Source: Anastrepha obliqua
Taxonomy: Eukaryota; Arthropoda; Insecta; Diptera; Tephritidae
Assembly (NCBI RefSeq): GCF_027943255.1
Contig: NC_072895.1
Coordinates: 32,214,001-32,278,000 of the forward strand
Length of the DNA: 64,000 nucleotides
Direction of reading: 5' to 3'
The position numbers and the translations under genes are program-made. How positions within the stretch are numbered: position 1 is the stretch's first letter; every line of letters starts with the position of its first letter. The notes beneath the pieces are model-generated. The model searched no databases. It saw only the letters and a program-made list of their open reading frames with translations, and had not been told where the DNA came from. Positions 44,544 to 54,318 of this stretch are shown piece by piece.

Positions 44544-45102
44544 CCTCGGTAGTCTAGCAGAAGTGCACTAGCCTGTCATCCCAAAGGTTGCAGGTTCGAA
44601 TCCCACGCAAGCACGGTCCTCCCACTTTTCCAAACTTACCTCCTTCCCAGTTACAAAAACAAAACAAAAAAAAAACAGAGTTCATCCCTAACCCCAAAAC
44701 CTTATCCTTCCCATCCTTGCTCCCACACCAAAAGTAAGCGCATTACTTGCTAAAACAAGCAAAAAAAAACAAAGAAAAAATACACAGTTACACATGGCAT
44801 CAAGTGGCGCCAGCAAGAGGAAGCGGGAAACCGCGGTAATAGCGCAGACACACCAAATTTAGCGAAGTCTTCAACCATCTAAGCGATCCTTCTGCCAGAA
44901 AAATGTGAAACACAGATGGCGCTTCAAGCAGTAAAGAAGGCGTTTTTCCCAAGCAACGACAGGTGGGCATTCGCACCATTTAGAACTGGTAGCGGCATGC
45001 TAATCACCTAACCTGCCAGAAATCAAGTAGATTAACGAAACCAACGCAAGACTGAGTCTTGTCTAGGCCCTATGCGCCCGAGCGGAGTGAACAAGGAAAA
45101 AA
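44544..45102 (+). mobile_element. Full-length SINE-2, 559 bp, with probable target duplication
   Basis: It starts CCTCGGTAGTCTAGCAG at 44544 (A-box region), with a B box GGTTCGAATC at 44593-44602. A C/A-rich middle and a conserved 3' half (GCGGTAATAGCGCAGACACA, GATCCTTCTGCCAGAAAAAT, GACAGGTGGGCATTC, CCCTATGCGCCCGAGCGG) end in GTGAACAAGGAAAAAAAA. Flanks read AAATTACG before and AATTTACG after, one mismatch, a probable 8-bp duplication. It is long for a tRNA-derived SINE. Its 3' half may derive from a partner LINE, but no such LINE is recognisable here. Confidence 0.87.
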
Positions 45103-45705
45103 AATTTACGCACTTAAAAGAAAGTTCGTTGTTTAAGTCTTTTGTTTAGTCGAGTTCGCAGTCTTATTTTTGCAGTCGAGGCCAAAACAAAGTTACGTTT
45201 TCGGAAAGCATTTTTTTCCTTTTTTATTCAAGTGGAAGTTTTTAACATATTTTCCACATATCGCATTCCAAAACAATAAGTTTGCTTAAGTTCTCATACA
45301 TGTAAACTTAAAAAAAAAAAAAATATATGGGAAGAATGACAAAATGGCAAAATTTTCAACTGTAGCTTATGAGAAAATATTTCGTTTTTTGTAATTAAAG
45401 TAATTAACGCGCATGCATACATTTGCGCTGCTCTATAAGAGCAGCTTCTGTACATGTATGTATGTATGTATGAGTGTCTGTATGTGTGCCAGTGTACACG
45501 AAGTATCAAGAAATAAGAATTAAGCCCCGTATAATAATAAATAAAAGTGCATTTGTTGTATGTTTACTAAACCGAACTTCCATCTACATGCGTTTACTAT
45601 TTTTGTATTTTTGTAAGTTAGTTTTTTTCTGGTTCTTTTTTAGAGAAGGTGGTGCACAACTGCTTGTGAGTGCTAGCGCTGGTGTCACTGCTTTTTTAGC
45701 AAATA

Positions 45706-46254
45706 TTACGCGCCGCATAGTCGCAATGTCGTTGACCCTTTCGCAAACTCACTTCCATTGGCAAAGGCACTAGCAGCTGTTCGCTCGTTCTGCTGTTTGC
45801 TGTTCGAACCATTACTTTCGGCCGGCTGCTGGCTTGCAAAGTAAGTCGCTTGCAGGCGCTGGCTAGCTGGTTGACTGTCTGACTGTTTTCTAATGCAGCA
45901 AACACGGCAACATTGCCTAGCTGGTGCACTCGTGTCGCTACACCCACAATGTTGCCATACTCGCACTACTCCAAGCCAAGAGTGCAAGAATAAATTATTA
46001 AGAAACAGGCAATGGATGACGCATGCCAACCAGAGACCAGAGGCGGGAAGCGGAGCAGCACTTGGTGGGTGCTGGCAATGGCCCCGACTACTCGTATAAT
46101 GCAAAACAACACAACCTTTCGCTGTTCTTACAACAATAAGTGTTTCATTGTGTTTGTTGTTATTGTATTTTCTTTGCATTTTATTGTGGCTGCAACACGA
46201 CATGCATAAATAACTTTCGTTAGAAGTTGGTATGTACAATAAACATTCACACAC
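45706..46254 (-). other. Orphan open frame, 182 codons, Cys/Ser/Gln-rich, doubtful
   Basis: This is the longest ORF here outside TEs and repeats. The translation is rich in Cys, Ser, Gln and Asn, has no domain I recognise, no clear signal peptide and no membrane segment beyond a short hydrophobic patch (L-A-C-V-I-H-C-L-F-L-N-N-L-F-L near the middle). Overlapping frames on the plus strand (45893-46209) are nearly as long, which argues for composition rather than selection. Base composition is more G/C-balanced than the surroundings. Confidence 0.15.
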
Positions 46255-46502
46255 ACAAACGCGCGCTTGATAAACAAGTATGTGTGAGTGTTTGTGTAAG
46301 TAGCCAAGCCATGCGTTGCAGGAATTTTAAATAAAAGTCGTGTGTTGTGCGAAAATTTGTTATGTAATTGCGTTAGGTTCTTGCAGAAATAAAATGGAAT
46401 AGTATGCGTGTATGTGTGTAGTTGTAAATGTGATATATGTAAATGCAAAGCAGGAAAGAAAAAAAGAAAAAAAAAAGATGTGCGATTTTATGCAGTTAAC
46501 AT

Positions 46503-46625
46503 GAATGTACGTATGTATGTATGTATGTAAGTGTCTATGTAGGTATGCATGTATGTACGTATTTATGTATGGATGTGTGCATATATGTATGTATATATGG
46601 ATGCATGCATGTATCTATGTATGTA
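46503..46625 (+). repeat. (ATGT)n microsatellite
   Basis: Imperfect tetranucleotide repeat of GTAT/ATGT over about 120 bp with interruptions such as CTATGTAGGTATGC. Confidence 0.9.
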
Positions 46626-47004
46626 ACCACTAACTGCATAGAAAGCCTGCAACATGTGCGATAAAATCTACTGCAAGGTAAAGCTAGGCTATTTAGTAGT
46701 TAGTGACCGCTTATAGCTGCTTAACCGCCAGCGACTACTCTGTTTGTATGTTTTTGCCTTAATTTTTTATTTATTTCTAGCCAAAAAGGTGTATCATAAA
46801 TATCTGCTCTAGACAGCCCGTCAACCCCACCAAGAACAAAAGTTTACTACTGTATTTTGCAGTTTACTATGGCACTCAAACTGTCCATAAATGCACCATT
46901 CTTTCAAAGTGGTGTAAGTCTATTTTATAAGGTATATGGAGATATTTAAGATTTTGCATTTGATTAAACTACAGATTACAGAAAACTAGTCAAAACTGGC
47001 CAAA

Positions 47005-47313
47005 GTGTTAGGTTAGCGAGGTTGCTTGTCTAAGGCAAAACACTCGTTGGCCCTAAGACCCATTGTGATTCATGCATTTGATTTCCATTCCCTAACTAAG
47101 TTGCTTAAACCACTTAGATCTCCAATGAGACATTTTGCAAATTTCCCAGGCCTTTAAGGAAATAATCGTCAATATATTTCGCATGTCTTCCTTGAAGTGC
47201 AGGACATTCACAAAGGAGGTGCTGTACCGAGCAGCTGAAGGAAAAAATTCTTCATATCGACAACTCCAAACTCATTTCTAGGTACACCTATTCTACTGGC
47301 TGTGTAATAATAC
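47005..47313 (-). mobile_element. RNase H LINE C terminus and tail, split by mariner (distal part)
   Basis: The minus strand reads I-G-V-P-R-N-E-F just downstream of the mariner, then a decayed finger with L-C-E-C-P-A-L-Q-G-R-H-A-K-Y-I near 47195-47215, and a 3' end with CTAACCTAAC (complement of 47016-47025). The upstream part of the same LINE is at 48176-48700. Confidence 0.75.
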
Positions 47314-48175
47314 TTTGAAATGATACTTTTTTTCAATTTCAAACGTTTATTAACAAAAAATGGTTACAAATTTAATCTTCAAAATAGTAGCCATCGGTAG
47401 CGACACATTTTTCCCATCTCTCAGGCAATTTGTGGATGCCGCGCCAAAAAAATCCGCCGTCTTTGGCCGCAAACCAATCATCGAGCCATTTTTTGGCTTC
47501 TTCGTAAGAATTGAAGCGCTACTCGGAAAGTGCGTGGCCCATCGATGCAAACAAATGATAATCGGAAGGCGCCAAGTCTGGTGAGCAAGTCACATGCACC
47601 AGCGGTTCCCAATCGTACGTCTCCGCCAATTATTACTTTGTGACACCGATCGGCATATTCTGGGCGTTTTCGGTGTATAGCGCTGTTCAAATCAGCCAAT
47701 TGTTGTTGGTAGCGTGCACCGTCAACTGTTTCACCTGGTTTTAATATCATAGCTTGTACCAAATCATACCACGCTGATCCCAGAAAACACACAGCATTGC
47801 CTTGCGGCCGAAGCGATTTGGTTTGGCCGTTGTTTTTGGCTTGTGGCCGGGCAGACCATACGATCGTTTACGCTTGAGATTGGAGAAATACACCCATTTT
47901 TCATCACCCGTAACGATTCGATGCAAAAACGACTTCCTTTTGAACCGGGAGAGCAGCATTTCACAAGTGGTTTTACGATGTCCCCAAATCGTAGTTTGAA
48001 GGCACGAAATTCGACATTTTTAAGAGCGACAAAAATGCATTGTTGTATGAAACGTAACAAACAATGAACTGAATATTGTTGACAGATGACAGACAAAAAA
48101 ATAAGACATTTGGGATGGTTTAAAAATACTCCTAGCGACATCTATGGACTAATATCTGAAAGTATCATTTCATAG
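47314..48175 (-). mobile_element. Mauritiana-type mariner, about 860 bp, two internal deletions
   Basis: Ends share TGAAATGATACTTT in inverted orientation (47316-47329 and the complement ending near 48173). On the minus strand the coding begins M-S-N-F-V-P-S-N near 48022 but jumps at once to C-E-M-L-L-S-R-F-K-R-K-S-F, so the helix-turn-helix region is deleted. The catalytic core has V-T-G-D-E-K-W (first aspartate). The second aspartate region is deleted between H-K-V-I and the S-P-D-L-A-P-S-D block (third aspartate kept). The C terminus is complete (G-Y-Y-F-E-D then stop near 47369). It is inactive and inserted in a LINE. Confidence 0.88.
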
Positions 48176-48700
48176 GTATATACCTAGGTAGTGACTGTTA
48201 TAACGCTTGTGAAGACGCTGGTAGTTGATCTTTTGAATCCAAGCAGACATTTCGTCCTTTTATGATCCAGTTTTGGCCAGAGCGCTTTGGATACCCTATA
48301 GTTAGTAGTCAGAGACCACCTTCTATTGGTTTCTGCGATTATGATCAAGTCAATCGCAGTGTATAAACTCGTTTAGAGGAGTGCTTCTAGCACTCGCTGA
48401 AGGTCGAGCTCAGATCCTTTCGATGCACATTCATGCGCTCTTTCCTTTTCCTCCACTCCAGAGTGGCCGACCAGAGAGCGACTTCCTGCATTCTTTAGCA
48501 CATTTGAATTGATGCGCGTTGAGGCCAGTGACTTGATCGCTGCTTGACTATCAACAAAAATGGGAAGGCTTGCTGGAGGTAAGTCCATCAGTCTTATCGT
48601 TTTTGCTGCTTTGACTATAACGTAGATCAGTCCAAGAGTCGAAAGGAGACAAAGTATTGATGTGCACAATTTTGTCGCGTGGTATATAGTGGGAAAAAAG
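48176..48700 (-). mobile_element. RNase H LINE, proximal part split by mariner
   Basis: The minus-strand frame 48669-48373 has L-P-I-F-V-D-S-Q-A-A-I-K-S-L-A-S (RNase H aspartate block), then S-L-V-G-H-S-G-V-E-E-K-E-R-A-H-E-C-A-S-K-G-S, the last catalytic block with D replaced by H. Near 48230-48300 it continues toward the C-terminal region that resumes at 47313. The first RNase H block (TDGS) is not visible. Confidence 0.78.
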
Positions 48701-48929
48701 GAGCACCCATAATTTCATGTTCTTAAGTAAGAAAACTCTATAATAGTTCCCTACTGCTTTATTCCATATTCATCCAATTTTGTAATTTATGAGTTCGCCT
48801 TTTGCTATTACTTTATCTGCTTATTTACTATTTGCAAAGCCCTCAAGAAGGTCTTTCTGAAATGTAGCTGCATAGGGACTTGCTAATAATTTTTTTAATG
48901 TAGAAAAATTTCCTAAAACTTTTGTACCA

Positions 48930-49045
48930 TACGTAATTGAGCCATATCAGTATTATCATGATAAAAAGAAATGAGAATAATTTCTTAAAAAAATTGTATT
49001 TTATTCGAAATCAACATCGGCCCTTGAAATTTAACCACCCTTTAT
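48930..49045 (+). repeat. Direct repeat, first unit (Tc1-type terminal sequence)
   Basis: ACGTAATTGAGCCATATCAG through ATCAACATCGGCCCTTGAAA to TTAACCACCCTTTATA matches 49129-49243 almost base for base, about 195 bp apart. The terminal CCACCCTTTATA resembles the CACCCTTTATA end of the element at 7994-8526, so these may be solo transposon ends. Confidence 0.75.
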
Positions 49046-49125
49046 AGAAGGAACTATTTGCATTTGGTGGTCTTTGGAGGTGTGTCCCCGAGGCCGCGGC
49101 GGCCATTTGGCCAATATTTTATTTA

Positions 49126-49243
49126 ACACGTAATTGAATCATACCAGTATTATCATAATAAAGAAAAATTACAATAATTTCCTAAAAAAAATTGTATTTG
49201 ATTCAAAATCAACATCGGCCCTTAAAACTTAACCACCCTTTAT
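49126..49243 (+). repeat. Direct repeat, second unit (Tc1-type terminal sequence)
   Basis: Same sequence as 48930-49045, same orientation, again ending TTAACCACCCTTTATA. The spacer between the units is G/C-richer (CCCGAGGCCGCGGCGGCC near 49087) and not repeated. Confidence 0.75.
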
Positions 49244-49748
49244 AATTACCCTAACCTACCTTAAACATTATAACTAAATCAAGTTTCCTTTATGACCTAA
49301 ATACTATATATGTACTGTAGAGTGTTCAACCAAATAAATACAATAAAACAAAATATATAATAAATAAATCTTCCGCCTCTTGTTAAAGATTTACGTGGAA
49401 ACGTTTGGTTGCGAACCAAACAAAATCTCTTGAAATGAATATTTAAATTATTCAATTAATGCTTGACGCTTGAAGTTCTATTAGTGGAGTCGTAACTATC
49501 TGCACGTCATACACTGTAAACATATTAAATGGTTTCAGAAATTCTTCACTTTATTACAAAATACTCACAATTTCAAAATGGAGTTCCACGAATAAGTGCT
49601 CTTCAGTCACAAGATGATGCTGATAAAATTTAAGTTAAGTAAACAAATAATTCAGACTATAAGTTTTCGTCTCTGGCTGTTAAAAAGCCAATTTCGCTAG
49701 TTGAAGTGTAACGTAAACGAGTATATTAGTGGTTGTAGATGTACAATA

Positions 49749-50435
49749 GCAATTTGTATGGAAGGATTTTTCTCGACTTTCATTCGAGCAGATTCGGATT
49801 CTACATGAAATTCTAAGAAAAAAGGCAAATTTTTGTGGTTGCAGTTGCACATTAGGGCGAGTCAATTTGTATGGGAACGATTTTTCTCGACTTTCATTCT
49901 AGCAGACTCGGATTCTACATAAAATTCTAAGAAAAAAGGCAAATCTTTGTGGTTGCAGATGCACATTAGGGCGGGTCAACTTGTATGGAACGATATTTCT
50001 AGACTTTCATCCGAGTAGATTCGGATTCTACGTGAAATTTTACGAAAATAGGTGCATTTTTGTGGTTGCAGATGCACATTAGGGCGGGTCAATTTGTATG
50101 GGAACGATTTTTCTCGACTTTCATTCTAACAGATCCGGATTTATGTGGAATTCTACGAAAATAGGTACATTTTTCGGGTTGCAGATGTTCATTAGGGAGG
50201 GTCAATTTGAATGGAAACGATTTTTCTCGACTTTCGCCCTAGCAGTTCCGGATTCAGTGTGAAATTCTACGAAAATATCTACATTTTTGTGGTTGCAGAT
50301 GCACATTAGGGCGGGTCAATTTGTATGGGAACGAGTTTTCTCGACTTTCATTCTAACAGATCCGGATTCTACATGAAATTCCAAGAAAATAAGTCCATTT
50401 TTGTTGTTGCGGTTGAGCATTAAGGCGGGTTATTG
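49749..50435 (+). repeat. Tandem array, about six units of roughly 114 bp
   Basis: Each unit runs CAATTTGTATGGGAACGA, TTTTTCTCGACTTTCATTCT, AGCAGATTCGGATTCTACAT, GAAATTCTA-GAAAAT, TTTTTGTGGTTGCAGATGCA and CATTAGGGCGGGT. Unit starts are near 49749, 49863, 49977, 50090, 50202 and 50318, spacing 112-116 bp. The last unit is partly truncated at GGCGGGTTATTGACC. Divergence between units is visible but modest. No coding. An inverted copy of the unit junction occurs at 50936-50962. Confidence 0.92.
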
Positions 50436-52139
50436 ACCAATAGAAAGTAGAAAATATGCACCTTCTGTTGGGAACTAAAAGGATTTAAAATGGAAATAAT
50501 TATTAGTACGTTTTTAGTTGTTAAACCAATTTATGATTACAAGCGTTTGGAATATTGAAAAATTTAATTCTAAATTTTTTAAAATTTGTAAAAAAAATGT
50601 TTAAATAAATTTTTGGGAATATTGTTGAATTTAATTATTTTGGATTTTTATCGCAAATTTTAATTTGATTTGGACTCTTTTACTATTAAAATATTAAAAA
50701 GTTAATATATACAGTGGAATCGCCATTACCCGCAAGCTCAATATTTTGGAAATCGCGGTAAATGGCAAAGACATTGGGTACTTTAGATAACTCGTAATTT
50801 ACCCAGCCATTATTTTCCAGTCGTTCATGCCTGACAAAAATGCTCTATAACTGGTGAATGAGGAAATAAACTTTTATGTTTTAAAATTGCGTGATTAAAA
50901 TGATTTTAGTCTTGCAAAAGTGCTTTACAACTTGTTGATTGACCCGCCTTAATGTGCATTTTAATTATTTACACACAAATGCTTATATTAATTAGTTTAC
51001 TCACTGTATTCAAGCCATTGTCAGCTATTCACATACATTTGCATCGATAAAGCTATATTGAACCACAAACTTTACGACAGATAATAGTAAATTTCAATTT
51101 CATTGCAATTCGAAGCTGTTCTGCTCAATAGCTCGGTTCGGCAGAGCAGCTATAAAATACTCATTTGTTATGATCTTTTAAATATCTGAGTCACCATTTA
51201 ATTCCTTTTTATGCCATACCTTCCACATTTCACAATCAGTGTAGTGCAATTTCAGAAACCCTTTTTGTGCCTTTATTATATTAATGTCTTTCTGGGAATT
51301 CTTTTAATTGCGTAGATAGCAAAACGAGATGGGACAACGTAAATTTGCGATTCACCACAGCCGTTAATAGCAAATTTGTAGAACTAATATGAAGTGAATT
51401 TTTTGCTTACTTCAGCAGGGGAATAGTAAAAGCAATGCCAACTAGTAGTTCTGATTTTAAACCGATTAATGGACAGAGTACCGGGAAATGAAAAATATTT
51501 CAAAGAATTTCTCAAAATTATCAGTCAACTTAACTGCGAATATAATATACGAAAATATTTTCGTTTAAAAATTACTACTTTGCATTCTTTAGCATTGATT
51601 TTTGAGCTATAAACGATTTTTATTTTACGATAACTAACAAAGAGTTGAGCTGAAAAATGGAGTCAATAAGGACAAAGTGAGTTTAATCAGATGTGGTAAG
51701 CATTATTGTATTCATTTTTTTAATTATCTTGTAGTGTATACTTCTTTCATGCTGTGCCAAAATTTCAAGGAAATCCGAGAAAAACTTATCGAGATATTTG
51801 ACTGCTACAGGTCTAGTTAGCGAAACTCTAACTAAAGGAAAGTGCCCTTGAAAGTGCGCAACATTTTGGAGTCACCTGCAACTTGCACTTTGTCGTACTA
51901 AAATTCCGCTAATCCGCTATAAATTGATGCCCTATGCTCCAATAGGAGTTGGAGAAAAAAAAATTATGAATATAGTATAAAATTACTTATGCAGAAAAAT
52001 TCTTAAAATTCTGGTTAAGAATTTAAAAATTTTTATGAAATTTTAAATTTTTTTTACAAACTTTGATCTTATCGTTACGGTTTTATAAAAAAACGGTGTA
52101 TTCTTAATTTTTCAAGGTGTGTATATGAGAAGAAATCAT
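50436..52139. other. No gene recognised; inverted copy of array junction at 50936-50962
   Basis: A/T-rich DNA. TTGACCCGCCTTAATGTGCA at 50939 is the complement of the array's unit junction (GCACATTAGGGCGGGTCAA). Upstream, GCAAAAGTGCTTTACAACTT (50915) and CAAAAATGCTCTATAACTGG (50835) form an imperfect direct repeat. The rest shows nothing. Confidence 0.55.
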
Positions 52140-52320
52140 AATTGGAATTGAGAGTTTGTCCGTCCTCCTGCTATTTGTGGTATGCCTCTTTATGTTTTTC
52201 AGAAATGAAGGGACCTACAGTTTTAAGCCGACTCCGAATGACAGATATTTTTATTTTATTTTATTTTTTTTTTGATGGCAGAAATACACTCGGAGGCTTG
52301 CCATTGTCTGCCGAGGACAT
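52140..52320 (-). mobile_element. SINE-1 copy d, 3' part
   Basis: The minus strand matches the SINE-1 body from GGCAGACAATGGCAAGCC (complement of 52295-52312) through TTCTGCCATCAAAAAAA and AGTCGGCTTAAAACTGTAGG to the CACAAATAGCAGGAGGACGG end. The tRNA head is missing. A T-rich expansion near 52245-52272 interrupts it. Confidence 0.75.
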
Positions 52321-52535
52321 ATTGAAATAGTTCAAAAAAAAGAAAAAAAATGACACAAATTTGAAATATTTGGAAGCATTGGGAATTGGTTGTTTAATCT
52401 TGTCCTTGAAAAAGTAATGAGCTGGCGTAACCATAGACAGAATTATATTCTGCAAATCGAGAATATAGTCACATTCTTCTATGTCCTTAAGAAAACCTTC
52501 ATAAAAATTGATAAAGCGGCAAAAAGAGTGAGACC

Positions 52536-53172
52536 AGGACTTCGCCACATTTGAAATGGTGTTTTTTGGTTGTTTTTTTAAAACCGTGTAAAACAGAAAC
52601 GAAAGTATATTTTTTATTTTTGTACTTAATTTTTTGATCCATTGTTAAAAAACAAAATTTTTTCTTTGGTCATCCGAGGTTCGTTCAAAAAGTTGTTAGG
52701 CACAGATATAGCCGGTTCTACTGAACTGATTTTGAGGAAATAAAATTTACATAGCGCAGAATTAATATCGTTATTGCCTGAACTAAGATCATTCGGAAAA
52801 AACATTTTTTTTTTATTTTTTCGGACCTTTATAGTCAAAAACAAGGGTAAAAAACGAGTTTTCGAACGTCTGCCAGTTTGTCAAATTTTCTTTTCTTTTA
52901 CAGATCGTAGTTCGTACGATAACGACATTCATACTGAACAAGAACTTTTTTGCCCTTTTGATTTCAGACACCTGTGAGTCCCGGAATCTGTGTCGCCAGC
53001 GACATACCTTTTTGTTGGAAGACCATTTTTTGAAGGCTGATAACTTTTTGCACTAACCTCGTATGGCCAAAATGGATCGAGAAATAGGGTACTGAAAGTA
53101 AAAATAAAAATCATTACAGGCTTTTAAAGAAACACAATTAAAAAAACGTCATTTCAAATGAGGCGAAGTCCT
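52536..53172. repeat. Foldback-like element copy 2, 637 bp, uninterrupted
   Basis: Ends AGGACTTCGCC at 52536 and its complement closing at 53172, continued by CATTTGAAATG on both sides. Inside, TTTTTTGATCCATTGTTAAA (52631) and TCATCCGAGGTTCGTTCAAA (52671) recur in complement near 53040-53085 as CTAACCTCGTATGGCCAAAA and TGGATCGAGAAA. The arms are thus at least 130 bp and perhaps over 200 bp. The two copies differ in their centres. Frames across it (52626-52977) have no domain. Confidence 0.82.
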
Positions 53173-53189
53173 TAAGACGAAGGCAATGA

Positions 53190-53660
53190 TATCATAACCA
53201 CAAGGACAAGCATTGAAGAACATCAGCCAAGGTTCGAAAATAGCACCCTACATTGTCGAAATTGTTCAGAAATTCAAATATCTCAGTACCAAAATCGACA
53301 ATAAAAACAACACAACGACTGAAATCAAACGATCAGAGAATACTTGCCGCGAATCGATGCTACTTTACGTAACAATGCCACGTAAGACGTCGTGTGCTAG
53401 GAAGACCAGCAAATATAATAAAAACATTTATATGCGCTAGTGAAACGTTTTTGAGCCTAAAATCCTACGAAAAATATTTGATGCTGTTTGGTAAAACGGC
53501 ATTTGGAGAATACGATTCAATCACGAGCTTCAAGGATTGTAGCCGTCTACGATGGGCTGACCACATTATATGAACTGACGAAGCATGCTCACCGAAAAAA
53601 AAAATCCTGCTGCGTACGCGCTGAAGTCATAGAGGCAAAGGACTTTTGAGAGCAAAAGTG
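53190..53660 (+). mobile_element. LINE reverse transcriptase C-terminal fragment
   Basis: The frame 53213-53440 reads V-Q-K-F-K-Y-L-S-T-K-I-D, then N-T-T-T-E-I-K-R-S, the YLG-type block and following helix of a LINE thumb. A shifted frame near 53455-53580 gives L-R-K-I-F-D-A-V and L-R-W-A-D-H-I-I. This resembles the C-terminal part of RTE-like LINE reverse transcriptases. No catalytic motif is included. Confidence 0.72.
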
Positions 53661-53689
53661 ATGTCATCTTAAAACACGGAAGTGCTAAA

Positions 53690-54318
53690 GCTGCAGCTCC
53701 GATTTACACAGTAAATGGTATCAAATTCAAAAAGAAGTACACAATTGAATTGAATAATAAGCTAAAGTGGAGTAGACCTGCATTTGAAAAGAAACTCCAG
53801 GAATGTACCCTGCACTAGTACACAGATGCCTCGAAAACCCCAGAAGGCGTAAGCGCAGGAATTTACGGCCCCAGAACCAAACGCTCTGTGCCAATGGGAA
53901 GTTTTCCAAGCGACTTCCAAACGGAGATGTATGCCATTTGTCTATGCACAGAGATAAATGTAGACAAACATTTTTGGAATGAGCGAATTGCCATTTTGAG
54001 CGACAGTCAAGCGGCACTCATGGCTTTATCGTCCTGTGCGGTCACATCCCACTGGTCTTAGTGAGAGTGTACCGAGAAACTTAATCTACTAGAAATGCAC
54101 AATTGCATCCGGCTAATTTGGGTCCCAGAACACAGGGGTAACACTAGGAAAGAGAGAGCAAACGCACTGACGAGAGAGACTGCGCCCGCGCCGAGTTATT
54201 TCTTGCTATGGGACAACACAGCATCAAGGAGAAGCTCAGGAGTGAAGAGCTATGCTAAGGGAGGTTAGCTGGCACCAAACTATGCAGCTACGCTAGGCGG
54301 AATCATTGTTGGCAGGGT
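53690..54318 (+). mobile_element. LINE RNase H domain (R1/LOA-like), one major stop
   Basis: One frame from about 53810 carries Y-T-D-A-S-K-T-P-E-G-V (first aspartate, G changed to A), G-I-Y-G-P-R-T-K-R-S, F-Q-T-E-M-Y-A-I-C-L-C-T-E-I-N (catalytic glutamate), I-L-S-D-S-Q-A-A-L (second aspartate) and, after a stop near 54059, R-L-I-W-V-P-E-H-R-G-N. It is the cleanest RNase H domain in the window and keeps three acidic residues. It ends at the CCTAA-tailed 3' end of an opposite-strand LINE. Confidence 0.82.

Larger units (their letters stand above)
45111..47004. other. No proven gene; simple repeats
   Basis: ATGT-type microsatellites lie at 45455-45480 and 46503-46625. CA/TG words are frequent. 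One longer minus-strand frame is listed separately. Confidence 0.5.

Noticed and set aside
44544..44620. Possible tRNA gene
   Set aside because: It is the head of SINE-2 with a flanking target duplication around the whole 559 bp, not around the tRNA part.
49749..50435. CRISPR-like regular spacing
   Set aside because: The whole unit of about 114 bp is repeated; there are no unique spacers, and the context is eukaryotic.
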